Assembly (NCBI GenBank): GCA_964610505.1
Contig: CAZSXU010000003.1
Coordinates: forward strand, 100,314-164,313
Length of the DNA: 64,000 nt
Direction: 5' to 3'
Origin: CAZSXU01 sp964610505
GTDB taxonomy: Bacteria; Arandabacterota; Arandabacteria; JAGLYR01
Shown piece after piece: positions 8,056 through 16,808 of the stretch. A model generated the notes under the pieces. That model saw only the letters and a list, made by a program, of their open reading frames with translations. It did no database searches and was not told where the DNA came from. Every line of letters starts with the position of its first letter. Within the stretch, counting starts at the first letter, position 1. The translations under genes and the position numbers were made by a program.

Positions 8056-9030
8056 TTGAATGATCCGGCCGATCACATCCCCGTCCTGGTGGACGACGTG
8101 GTGGGGATGTTGGTCCGGGCCGAGGGGGGGATCTACCTGGACGGCACTGTCGGCTTGGGAGGGCACGCGGGGGCCATCCTTCGTGCGGCCGGGCCCCGCG
8201 CTCGCCTCCTCGGGGTGGATCTGGACACGGAATGCGTCAGACTCAGCTCCCGGCGACTGGCCGAATTCGGCGACCGGGTCCTGCTCGTCAGGGGAGACTA
8301 CGCAGATCTTCCGGAACTGGCAAGGGAGCAAGGCTGGATCCCGGCGGACGGCATCGTTCTGGACCTCGGTATCTCCAGTTACCTGCTCGAATCCTCGGGG
8401 CGAGGGTTCAGTTTCCGCAAGGATGAACCCCTGGACATGCGATTCGATCTCACGCGACCCCGAAGAGCGGAGGACATCTTGAATTTCGGAACCGATGACG
8501 AACTGGTCCGGATCTTCCGCAGCTACGGGGAGGAACCCCTCGCACGCCGTATTGCCCGGGGTATCGTCGCCAGGCGAAGCCGCACGCACTTCCGTTCCAC
8601 CCGCGATCTTAGAACCTTCGTGGAAGAGAGCGTTCCGGGAGCGGTCGTGAACAAGACCCTCGCGAGGGTGTTCCAGGCGATTCGCGTCGCCGTCAACGAT
8701 GAGCTGGACAAGCTGCGGGACGCGCTGCCTCGTCTGGTGGATCTCCTCCGACCCGGTGGGCGATTGGCGGTCGTTTCGTTCCATTCCCTCGAGGATCGTA
8801 TCGCGAAGAGAACGTTTCGGAGGCTCAGTGGCGAGTGTGTTTGTCCGCCGCGCCTGCCGGTTTGCGCGTGTGAGCCGGAGGCCAAACTCCGCCTCGTGAC
8901 CCGTTCGGTCCGCCCGGGCTCCGAGGAGGTTCGCAGCAACCCGCGTTGCCGCTCTGCGGTCCTGAGGGTGGTCGAGCGCCTGCCCGGCGTGGATCCCGAC
9001 GGCGGAAGTCTTTCGACCGGAGGCGAGTGA
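8056..9030 (+). CDS. rsmH: 16S rRNA (cytosine(1402)-N4)-methyltransferase RsmH
   Basis: 324 residues from TTG 8056 behind CCGGAGG. It methylates N4 of C1402 in 16S rRNA using SAM. The SAM-binding loop GTVGLGGHAG lies at residues 30-39, DLGISSYLLE (~108-117) is the conserved catalytic-site region, and VVSFHSLEDRIAK is the family's C-terminal motif. Near the C-terminus a Cys cluster (CVCPPRLPVCACEP) is typical of many RsmH proteins. Its stop overlaps the ftsL start (TGATG). Length and order are standard for dcw clusters (formerly mraW). Confidence 0.96.
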   Translation: MNDPADHIPVLVDDVVGMLVRAEGGIYLDGTVGLGGHAGAILRAAGPRARLLGVDLDTECVRLSSRRLAEFGDRVLLVRGDYADLPELAREQGWIPADGIVLDLGISSYLLESSGRGFSFRKDEPLDMRFDLTRPRRAEDILNFGTDDELVRIFRSYGEEPLARRIARGIVARRSRTHFRSTRDLRTFVEESVPGAVVNKTLARVFQAIRVAVNDELDKLRDALPRLVDLLRPGGRLAVVSFHSLEDRIAKRTFRRLSGECVCPPRLPVCACEPEAKLRLVTRSVRPGSEEVRSNPRCRSAVLRVVERLPGVDPDGGSLSTGGE

Positions 9031-9446
9031 TGGCGACCGGACGCAGACGCCGGAAATCCAGAGTGCCGGACGTGTTGGGAGGGAGGCTGTTCGGCGGGCC
9101 TAGGAGAACGGCACGAGAATTCATCAGCATTGTCTGTCTGGTCTTCGGCATGGTGGCGATCCTGGTTCTCCAGACGTGGCAGCGCGTGGAGATGATCGAA
9201 ACGATGCGCAACAACGAACGGCTGACTCAGGGGCTCTCGCGGCTTCGCGACCTCGTCGTGTGCCGGGAGATGGCTCTCGAGCGGAAGATGTCGAGGGGCT
9301 GCATCGTCTCTCGAGCCGGTGCCGAGCTTGGTCTCCGGCTTCCGGAGTGGCCGGACATCGTGTTCGTGACGCCCGAGTCGTCACTGGACCCGAGCCGCAA
9401 CGCGGGGTCCGAGATGTGGGAATCGCGCGGGGGGCCGTCGCTGTGA
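9030..9446 (+). CDS. ftsL: FtsL-like cell division protein
   Basis: 138 residues from ATG 9030, which overlaps the rsmH stop. The layout is a basic N-terminus (GRRRRKS), one membrane helix at ~31-50 (FISIVCLVFGMVAILVLQTW), then a short predicted coiled coil (~52-90). This bitopic design and the position between rsmH and ftsI identify FtsL, which links FtsB/FtsQ to the septal synthase FtsW-FtsI; sequence alone is not diagnostic. Periplasmic Cys78 and Cys91 are unusual for FtsL. A non-conserved tail after ~110 makes it slightly longer than most. The gene ends by overlapping ftsI (GTGA). Confidence 0.8.
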   Translation: MATGRRRRKSRVPDVLGGRLFGGPRRTAREFISIVCLVFGMVAILVLQTWQRVEMIETMRNNERLTQGLSRLRDLVVCREMALERKMSRGCIVSRAGAELGLRLPEWPDIVFVTPESSLDPSRNAGSEMWESRGGPSL

Positions 9447-11218
9447 TCAACGACCGGCAGCGTTTTCGCTTGAGAAGCCTGCTCGTCCTGGGGGTCGTAG
9501 TGTGGCTGGTGCTCCTGGCCCGGCTTGTCGAGATTCAGATGATTCAGTGCCCTTCGCTCACCGAAGAGGCCCGCTGCAACCACTGCAGCCGGGAGCGCAT
9601 CCCGGCCCGCCGGGGAGACATCCTGGATCGAGATCTGGAACCCCTGGCGCAGACCGTCGCGGGATACGCCGTCAAGGTCGTGCCCCAGGACGCGTCCGGG
9701 GAAACGGACATTGTCCCCGCTCTGGCTCGGACCCTGGGACTGGACCCCGGATCTCTGGACCGGAGGACTCGGGCGGGAAGGCCGTTTTTCGCAAAGAGGG
9801 ATCTCCTTCTGGATGATGGCCGCGTCGACGGCCTATGTGGTCTCGATGGTGTTTACCTTGAGCGCGAGCACGCGCGCGTCTACCCCCGGGGCGCGCTTGC
9901 CGCGCACGTCGTGGGTTTCACCGATCCCGACAACACGGGGCTGGAGGGTGCGGAGCTGGAGTTCGATTCTCGCCTGGCCGGGATTCCCGGCTGGGTGTTC
10001 CTGGCCCGCGACGCCCGCGGCCGCGGGCACATGGTGCCCGGGGAGTTTCTCCGCACTCCCCAAGACGGGTGCCGGGTGATTCTCTCCCTTGACCTCGATT
10101 GCCAGGCTATCGCGGAAGAAGAAATCCGGTGTGGCGTCCAGCGCTCTTCCGGGCGTTCCGGACAGGTGCTCGTGATGGATCCGAGAACGGGAGACATCCT
10201 GGCCCTGGCCGTGTGGCCCGGCTATGACCCGAATGACCCCGGCCGGTCTCCTCGGGAACACCGACGAAACCGGGCAATCACGGACTACTTCGAGCCGGGG
10301 TCCACTTTCAAGATCGTGGCTCTGGCGGCGGCCATTCGAAAGGGCGTCGTGGAACCGGACATGATGCTCGACGCCGAGCAGGGGTGCATGCAACGGGAGG
10401 GGTTCCGCATTCGAGACCACCACCCGTACGGGACGATCTCGTTTCGCGAGGCGGTCGAGCACTCCAGCAACATCTGTTTTGCGAAAATCGCGGACCTCGT
10501 CGGTGAGGAGGCGCTCTACGAGATGGCCCGGGATTTTGGGGTCGGCTGTCCCACGGGTGTTCGGCTGCCCGGGGAAACCTCGGGTCTCCTGAGACCGCCG
10601 AAGGACTGGAGTCGCCGGTCTCTGGCCACCATCGCCATCGGCCAGGAAGTGGGCGTGTCCGCGCTGCAGCTGGCTAACATGGCGGCGGCGGTGGCCAACG
10701 GGGGCGTTCTGATGACTCCCAGAATCGTGCTCGGAGTAGTGGGGCCGGAGGGCAGGTGGCTCACACGGGTGGACCCCAAGCCTATCCGCCGGGTGCTGTC
10801 CGAGGACGAGGCTCGCGAAACCACGGAGTACCTGGTCGGCGTGGTGGAGAACGGCACGGGACAAGCCGCGCGGCTTCCCGGGCTCCAGGTGGCCGGCAAG
10901 ACGGGCACTGCTCAGAAGGCCGGGGCAACGGGCTATGCCCCCGACAGTTACGTGGCTTCCTTCGTCGGCTACCTGCCGGCGCATGACCCCGTCGTTCTGG
11001 TTCTGGTGGTCGTGGACGAGCCCCAGAATCCCTACTACGGCGGCGACGTTGCGGCGCCCGTGTTCCGGCGGATCGTCGAACGCATGATCACCACCCGGGC
11101 CGTGGGGCTCGAGGAAGCACTGGTCCGGTGCCGGGTGGCCGGCGCGCCGGGTGTTCGGGTTGCGTCCATCGGTGCGGCTCCCTCGTCCGACGGAACGGGG
11201 GGGAGGGCCGAGCCCTGA
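9443..11218 (+). CDS. ftsI: Septal peptidoglycan transpeptidase FtsI (class B PBP)
   Basis: 591 residues from GTG 9443, overlapping ftsL by four bases. One N-terminal membrane anchor (~11-29), a PBP dimer/pedestal domain (RRGDILDRDLEPLAQT), then the transpeptidase: active-site S287-T-F-K290, S341-S-N343 and K486-T-G488. It cross-links septal murein as partner of FtsW, encoded at 16805. No PASTA domain is present; the protein ends in a short disordered tail. Cys36, Cys45 and Cys48 lie just outside the membrane, and the transpeptidase region has several more cysteines than usual for an FtsI. Confidence 0.95.
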   Translation: MINDRQRFRLRSLLVLGVVVWLVLLARLVEIQMIQCPSLTEEARCNHCSRERIPARRGDILDRDLEPLAQTVAGYAVKVVPQDASGETDIVPALARTLGLDPGSLDRRTRAGRPFFAKRDLLLDDGRVDGLCGLDGVYLEREHARVYPRGALAAHVVGFTDPDNTGLEGAELEFDSRLAGIPGWVFLARDARGRGHMVPGEFLRTPQDGCRVILSLDLDCQAIAEEEIRCGVQRSSGRSGQVLVMDPRTGDILALAVWPGYDPNDPGRSPREHRRNRAITDYFEPGSTFKIVALAAAIRKGVVEPDMMLDAEQGCMQREGFRIRDHHPYGTISFREAVEHSSNICFAKIADLVGEEALYEMARDFGVGCPTGVRLPGETSGLLRPPKDWSRRSLATIAIGQEVGVSALQLANMAAAVANGGVLMTPRIVLGVVGPEGRWLTRVDPKPIRRVLSEDEARETTEYLVGVVENGTGQAARLPGLQVAGKTGTAQKAGATGYAPDSYVASFVGYLPAHDPVVLVLVVVDEPQNPYYGGDVAAPVFRRIVERMITTRAVGLEEALVRCRVAGAPGVRVASIGAAPSSDGTGGRAEP

Positions 11219-11334
11219 GCATTCGGACGGCCCGATCGGTGTGCGGAGCAAAACGTTTTGACGGTACGGGGCTTCCCGATGGACCGACATCCCTCGGATA
11301 CCGGGCATCCCCGGAAAAAGTGCGAGATGCATGC

Positions 11335-12816
11335 ATGAAGAATCTGCGGGATCTTCTCGAGGGAACCGAGTACCACATCTCCGGAGCCACGCCGCCGGAA
11401 GAGGTGGGGGGACTCTCCTATGACTCGCGGGCAGTCCGTGCCGGGGATCTCTTCTTCTGCCTGAGAGGAAGCGAACGCAACGGCCACGCATTCGCCGCGG
11501 ACGCGCTGAACGCGGGTGCGGCGGCCGTTGTGGTGGACGAAGCCGTGTCTCTCGATCCGGACCGGCCGGTGATCCGGGTTTCCGACGCGCGATCCGCCAT
11601 GGGATGGGTCGCGGCGAGGTATTACGAGTTCCCGTCGCGCAACACTCAGGTGATCGGGGTTACGGGGACCAACGGCAAGACCAGCACGACCTATTTCGCC
11701 TCCGCGATCTTCGAGACGGCAGGATACCCGTCGGGGGTGATCGGGACCCTCGGCTACCGGCTGGGAGACGAATGGCTTTCCGCTCCCATGACGACTCCGG
11801 AGGCGCCTGATCTTCAGCGCTACCTGCGCCACATGGTCGATGCCAAGATCAAGTGTGTCGTGATGGAGGTGTCTTCCCACGCGCTGGAACTTCACCGCGT
11901 TCGCGGGACCGAGTTCCACTCCGTGGTCTTCACGAATCTGGGGCACGATCACCTTGACTTCCACGGGACCCTCGAGCGGTACCGCGAAGCCAAGGAGCGT
12001 CTCTTCTTCAACGACGGCGACCGGGTTTCCTTCGGCAAAGGACGAATCGCCGTGATCAACGCCGACGACCCGGTGGGAAAGGACATTCTCGCTCGTACGT
12101 CTCTGCCTACCGTTACCTACGCGGTGGAGGCCGAAGCGGACGTCCGGGCCGAGTCCGTCGTGCTCCGACCGGACTCGACACTCCTGGACGTGCGGTTTCT
12201 GAATGAGATTGTCCCCGTCCGCCTGAGTCTGCCCGGGCGGGTCAACGTGTACAACGCGCTCGCAGCCGCAGCGACGGCGGCCGCGTCGCTGATCCCGCCC
12301 GATCGGATCGCGAAGGGCCTGGAATCCTTGACACAGGTTCCGGGGCGGCTGGAAGCCATCCGCTGCGGCCAGCCTTACGGGGTGATGGTGGACTACGCGC
12401 ATAATCCGCCCGCTCTCGAACGGCTGCTGGCCGGCGTTCGGGAAATGACCGAGGGGCGGGTCGTTCTCGTATTCGGATGCGGGGGCAACCGGGACCGCGC
12501 CAAGCGACCCGAGATGGGCCGGCTTGCGGGCCGGTTGGCCGACCACACGATCGTAACCTCCGACAACCCGAGGACCGAAGATCCTCTGGCTATCATCGGA
12601 GAGATCGAGAGAGGGTTCCTCGCCGGGGCCTCGGTCGAGGTGGTGCCGGATCGCAGAGACGCTATCGAACGCGCGATCGACGGCGCCCGCGCCGGAGACA
12701 CCGTGGTGATTGCCGGCAAGGGCCATGAGGACTATCAGATTCTGGGGCGCACCAAGATCCACTTCGATGATCGGGAGGCGGTCCGGGAGATTCTGGAGAC
12801 ACGGTGGGGACGCTGA
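11335..12816 (+). CDS. murE: UDP-MurNAc-tripeptide synthetase MurE, mDAP type
   Basis: 493 residues from ATG 11335 (MKNLRDLLEG); the open frame extends upstream but without family similarity. The ATP loop GTNGKT is at 111-116, and EVSSHALELHR and TNLGHDHLDFHG are Mur-ligase central motifs. The C-terminal motif D410-N-P-R413 is the meso-diaminopimelate specificity signature (Lys-adding enzymes differ here), so the wall is predicted to be mDAP-type. A 116-base gap separates it from ftsI, the largest in the early part of the cluster, with no clear promoter seen. Confidence 0.95.
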   Translation: MKNLRDLLEGTEYHISGATPPEEVGGLSYDSRAVRAGDLFFCLRGSERNGHAFAADALNAGAAAVVVDEAVSLDPDRPVIRVSDARSAMGWVAARYYEFPSRNTQVIGVTGTNGKTSTTYFASAIFETAGYPSGVIGTLGYRLGDEWLSAPMTTPEAPDLQRYLRHMVDAKIKCVVMEVSSHALELHRVRGTEFHSVVFTNLGHDHLDFHGTLERYREAKERLFFNDGDRVSFGKGRIAVINADDPVGKDILARTSLPTVTYAVEAEADVRAESVVLRPDSTLLDVRFLNEIVPVRLSLPGRVNVYNALAAAATAAASLIPPDRIAKGLESLTQVPGRLEAIRCGQPYGVMVDYAHNPPALERLLAGVREMTEGRVVLVFGCGGNRDRAKRPEMGRLAGRLADHTIVTSDNPRTEDPLAIIGEIERGFLAGASVEVVPDRRDAIERAIDGARAGDTVVIAGKGHEDYQILGRTKIHFDDREAVREILETRWGR

Positions 12817-12872
12817 CGCTTGATCCGGCGACGCCTCCAGAGGCGTTTCGCTCGGGCGTGAAGGAAAGGTCT

Positions 12873-14279
12873 ATGTACCGGGTTCGTGACATCGCCGACG
12901 TTATGGGGGGCGAGATCATCGCTCCGGATCCGGCCCAGGGGCAGGCCAGGCCCGCGGGTGTTTCCATCGACACCCGCGGGCTCCGGCCGGGCGATATTTT
13001 CTTCGCTCTTCGGGGTCCGGTCCGGTCCGGCGAGGAATTCGTTGACGAGGCGTTTCGGAGGGGGGCGTTGGCGGCCGTGGTGTCGGAGGCATGGGCCGCC
13101 GGACATCCGGACACCGCGGCGGGAATTCTGATTCGAGTGGCGAATACAACCGGTGCGCTCCAAGTCCTCGCGGCGCACTACCGAAGGTCCCTCCGGGTGC
13201 AGGTGGTCGCGATCACCGGGTCCAACGGGAAGACCACCACCAAGGAGATGACGGCCGCGATCCTCGCTCGACGGTATCGAACCGCCAAGACCCAGGGCAA
13301 TTTCAACAATGATCTGGGCGTGCCCCTAACCCTTCTCGCGATTCCGGAAGACGCCGAGGCCGCCGTAGTGGAGATGGGGATGAATCACCAGGGTGAGATT
13401 CGCCGTCTGGCCGAGATCAGTCGCCCACGGGTCGGTGTGGTGACCAACGTGGGGGAGAGTCACCTCGAGTTTCTAGGGTCCGTAGAGAACGTTCTTCGCG
13501 CCAAGGGGGAGCTGCTCGAGTATCTCCAGCCTGCGGACACGGCTGTGGTCAACGCGGATGACCCGCACCTCATGAGCGGCAGTCTGGTCGTTCGGGCGAG
13601 GACGCTGACCTTCGGGATCGATGCGCCCGCGGACTTTCGGGCGAGCGGCGTCGAGGCGGTGTCTGGAGAAGGGGCGCGCTTTGCGCTCGCAGGACACGAC
13701 GTGCGGCTGGGAGTCCCCGGCAGGGAGTTTGTGTACGACGCCCTGGCGGCCGTCGCGGCGGGCACCGCACTGGGAGTTCCCGTAGACGACGCGTGCGAGG
13801 CACTTCAGGGATTCCGCCCGTGCAGGATGCGTATGGAGACGATCCGGGCGGGCGACGCCACGGTGATCAACGATGCGTACAACGCCAACCCGGCGTCGGT
13901 CCGAGCGGCTCTCAGAACCCTGGGGGGCATAGCGGCACGCGGGAGAAGAATCGCCGTTCTGGGGGACATGCTCGAGTTGGGACAGCATTCGTCCCGGCTC
14001 CATTTTGAAGTGGGAGAGGCGGTGGGGCAATCGGCCGTCGATCGGCTCTTCACGGTCGGAACGCATTCCCGAGAGATTCAAAGCGGCGCTCTCTCTCAAG
14101 GGTTGCCGGCGGACAACGGCCGGCATTCTGAAGAGACGGAAGAGGCCCTAGAGGTCCTGCGTCGCACTGTGGCAAAGGGGGACGTGATCCTGGTCAAAGG
14201 CTCTCGAGGATGCCGCATGGAGACGATTGCGGAGGGGCTTGTGAGCTTCCTGCGCGAGCGAAGTTCGTCCGGGCTCTGA
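12873..14279 (+). CDS. murF: UDP-MurNAc-tripeptide-D-alanyl-D-alanine ligase MurF
   Basis: 468 residues from ATG 12873, preferred because AAGGAAAGG precedes it and MYRVRDIADVMGG matches the family start; GTG 12804 would overlap murE and add 23 residues. It adds D-Ala-D-Ala to complete the UDP-MurNAc pentapeptide. The ATP loop ITGSNGKTTTKEM lies at about 130-142, the Mur central motif GVVTNVGESHLEF follows, and INDAYNANPAS is the typical MurF C-terminal block. It lies between murE and mraY, as in most dcw operons. Confidence 0.95.
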   Translation: MYRVRDIADVMGGEIIAPDPAQGQARPAGVSIDTRGLRPGDIFFALRGPVRSGEEFVDEAFRRGALAAVVSEAWAAGHPDTAAGILIRVANTTGALQVLAAHYRRSLRVQVVAITGSNGKTTTKEMTAAILARRYRTAKTQGNFNNDLGVPLTLLAIPEDAEAAVVEMGMNHQGEIRRLAEISRPRVGVVTNVGESHLEFLGSVENVLRAKGELLEYLQPADTAVVNADDPHLMSGSLVVRARTLTFGIDAPADFRASGVEAVSGEGARFALAGHDVRLGVPGREFVYDALAAVAAGTALGVPVDDACEALQGFRPCRMRMETIRAGDATVINDAYNANPASVRAALRTLGGIAARGRRIAVLGDMLELGQHSSRLHFEVGEAVGQSAVDRLFTVGTHSREIQSGALSQGLPADNGRHSEETEEALEVLRRTVAKGDVILVKGSRGCRMETIAEGLVSFLRERSSSGL

Positions 14280-14319
14280 ATCCACATCGTACGGTGAGAT
14301 GCCCGGGTCGGGGGGCGGA

Positions 14320-15405
14320 ATGCTCTATCATCTTCTGTATCCACTCAGCCAGCACCTCTCGATTCTGAACGTGTTCCGATACATCACGTTCCGGACCGCG
14401 TATGCCACGGTTACGGCCCTGGTCCTGGCCTTTGCCCTGGGCCCTCCGCTGATCCGTCATCTCAAGCGCCGGGCCATTCAAGACGAGGTTCGGGAGGATG
14501 TGCCGGCCACGCACCGCCCCAAGCGCGGTACGCCGAGCATGGGAGGGATTCTCATTCTCGCGTGCGTGATCGTCCCGACACTTCTCTGGGCCGATCTCGG
14601 GAACCGGAACATCCTGCTGATGCTGTTTGCCACGGCGTGGTTGGGTGTGGTGGGGTTCATGGACGACTACCTGAAAATCGTCAAGAAGCGCCCGAAGGGA
14701 CTGGTGGGGAGGTACAAGCTGGCGGGACAAATCGGTCTCGGTCTTCTGATCGGCATCGCACTCCAGCTCTTCCCGAACGAACCCGAGATCGCCACACGCG
14801 TCGGCGTACCCTTCTTCAAGAACGCCTCGATCGATCTGGGATGGTTCTACATCCCCTTCGTGATTCTGGTCATCACCGCAACCTCCAACGCCGTCAATCT
14901 TGCGGATGGTCTGGACGGGCTCGCAGCCGGAATGCTGGCCGTGGCAGCGGTGACCTTTGCCGGGATCACATACGTGTCCGGCAACGTCAAGTTCAGCGAC
15001 TACCTGAACATCTACTACGTTGCGGGCAGCGGCGAACTGGCCGTGTTCTGTGGGGCGACCGTCGGCGCACTCCTCGGTTTCCTGTGGTTCAACAGCCATC
15101 CGGCCCAGGTGTTTATGGGGGACACCGGATCGCTGGCCATGGGGGGAGCGCTGGGGACGTTGGCCATCCTGATCAAGAAGGAATATCTGCTCGTGATCAT
15201 CGGGGGCGTGTTTGTGCTGGAGGTCCTCTCGGTCGTGATTCAAGTGATCTCATTCAAGTGGAAAGGAAAGCGGGTGTTCAAGATGGCGCCCCTTCACCAC
15301 CACTTCGAACTGCTGAACTGGACGGAACCCAAGGTGGTGGTCCGTTTCTGGATCGGAAGCGTACTTCTCGCTCTCCTGGGTTTGAGCACGCTCAAGCTTC
15401 GCTGA
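14320..15405 (+). CDS. mraY: Phospho-N-acetylmuramoyl-pentapeptide-transferase MraY
   Basis: 361 residues from ATG 14320 (MLYHLLYPLSQHL), the usual family start, with a G-rich ribosome site just before it. A polytopic membrane enzyme (about ten helices) that makes lipid I from UDP-MurNAc-pentapeptide and undecaprenyl phosphate. Key motifs: HRPKRGTPSMGG, GFMDDYLK (catalytic Asp region), NLADGLDGLAAG, NSHPAQVFMGDTGSLA and PLHHHFEL. Its stop overlaps the murD start (TGATG). Confidence 0.96.
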   Translation: MLYHLLYPLSQHLSILNVFRYITFRTAYATVTALVLAFALGPPLIRHLKRRAIQDEVREDVPATHRPKRGTPSMGGILILACVIVPTLLWADLGNRNILLMLFATAWLGVVGFMDDYLKIVKKRPKGLVGRYKLAGQIGLGLLIGIALQLFPNEPEIATRVGVPFFKNASIDLGWFYIPFVILVITATSNAVNLADGLDGLAAGMLAVAAVTFAGITYVSGNVKFSDYLNIYYVAGSGELAVFCGATVGALLGFLWFNSHPAQVFMGDTGSLAMGGALGTLAILIKKEYLLVIIGGVFVLEVLSVVIQVISFKWKGKRVFKMAPLHHHFELLNWTEPKVVVRFWIGSVLLALLGLSTLKLR

Positions 15406-16808
15406 TGGGGAATCCGACGATGGCGACTCTCGAAAGCGCGATTCCGGAGATTCTGAAAGGAGCCGACGTCTTGGTGGTCGGCTTCGGATTAAGCGGGCAG
15501 GCCGCGGCCGAGCTACTGCTCAGCGAAGGCGCGCGTGTTCAGGCGGTCGATGATGATGTACGACTGGCGGAGACCGTTGATCCCGCGGGGTGGGAGGCTC
15601 GGGGTGTGCGGGTGCGTCTGGGAGAGGTCCGACGCCGTGAGATGGAGCGTCTCGATCTGATGGTGATTTCCCCGGGCGTGCCGCTCTCGTCCTCCTGGGT
15701 AGATTGGGCCCGCGAGGCGGGGGTTCCGGTGGTCGGCGAAATCGAGGTGGCATCCTGGGCGGCGCGGGCACCGATCGCGGTCGTCGGCGGCACGAACGGC
15801 AAGAGCACGACGACCGAGCTCCTGGGAGCGGCAATTCGGGAATGGGGGCGTCCGGTAGAGGTGGGGGGCAACATCGGGCGCGCACTCTCGGCCGTGGTGC
15901 GCGGCGTGCCGCCCGAGGGATGGATCGTTGCCGAAGTCAGCAGCTTCCAGATGGAGACGATTCACCGGTTCCGGCCCAGAGTGGCCATCTACCTCAACCT
16001 GACCCCGGACCACCTGGACCGATACGCGTCCGTGAACGAATACGGCGCGGCGAAGGAACGGATGTTCGAGAACCAGACGGAGAGCGACCTGGCCGTTTTG
16101 AATCGGGACGACGCACACGTCTGGTCCACCCGGGAGCGGATTCGGGCGAGGGTTCTGGCGACGAGCCTGAGCGGACGCGTCGACGAGGGAGTGTCGGTGG
16201 AGGCCGGGCGGGTCGTCGCCCGTATCGGCGGGCGTTCGTTCGATGTGTGTGCCCGAGACGACATTCTGATTCGGGGACCCCGGAATCTCTCCAACGCGCT
16301 GGCGGTGGTTGCCGCCGCGCTCTGGATGGGTGCTCCGGCGAGCGCGGTGGCGCGCGCACTGGCCACCTTTGAAGGTCTCCCGCACCGGATGGAGTCGCTG
16401 GGAACCGCGGCCGGCATCGAGTTCGTCAACGACTCCAAAGCGACGAACGTGGAAGCCGTTCTCTCGGCGCTCTCGAGTTTCACGCGTCCGGTGATTCTGA
16501 TCGCCGGCGGATTAGGCAAAGGGCTTGATTTCTCGCCTCTGGCCGGCGCGTCGCGGGGGGTGGTCCGGCGGGCCATCCTCATCGGGGCATCACGGGAGGA
16601 GATCGGCCGCGTTCTCGAACCGGTCGCCGACGTGGAGTTCGCAGAGACCCTGTCGGGCGCCGTCCGCCGCGCCTATGAAACGGCGAATTCGGGAGAGACC
16701 GTTCTTCTTTCGCCGGCCTGCGCGAGTTTCGACATGTTCCGGAACTTCGAACATCGCGGAGACGCGTTTCGGGCCGAGGTCCGGACGCTGATGGAGGGCA
16801 TCGGATGA
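15405..16808 (+). CDS. murD: UDP-N-acetylmuramoylalanine-D-glutamate ligase MurD
   Basis: 467 residues from ATG 15405, overlapping the mraY stop; ATG 15420 (MATLESAIPE) is an equally plausible start. An N-terminal Rossmann-like UDP-binding domain (VLVVGFGLSGQAAAELL) is followed by the ATP loop GGTNGKSTTTELLG, EVSSFQMETI, YLNLTPDHLDRY and the C-terminal NDSKATNVEA. It adds D-Glu to UDP-MurNAc-L-Ala. The gene ends with ATGA overlapping ftsW. Confidence 0.95.
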   Translation: MGNPTMATLESAIPEILKGADVLVVGFGLSGQAAAELLLSEGARVQAVDDDVRLAETVDPAGWEARGVRVRLGEVRRREMERLDLMVISPGVPLSSSWVDWAREAGVPVVGEIEVASWAARAPIAVVGGTNGKSTTTELLGAAIREWGRPVEVGGNIGRALSAVVRGVPPEGWIVAEVSSFQMETIHRFRPRVAIYLNLTPDHLDRYASVNEYGAAKERMFENQTESDLAVLNRDDAHVWSTRERIRARVLATSLSGRVDEGVSVEAGRVVARIGGRSFDVCARDDILIRGPRNLSNALAVVAAALWMGAPASAVARALATFEGLPHRMESLGTAAGIEFVNDSKATNVEAVLSALSSFTRPVILIAGGLGKGLDFSPLAGASRGVVRRAILIGASREEIGRVLEPVADVEFAETLSGAVRRAYETANSGETVLLSPACASFDMFRNFEHRGDAFRAEVRTLMEGIG

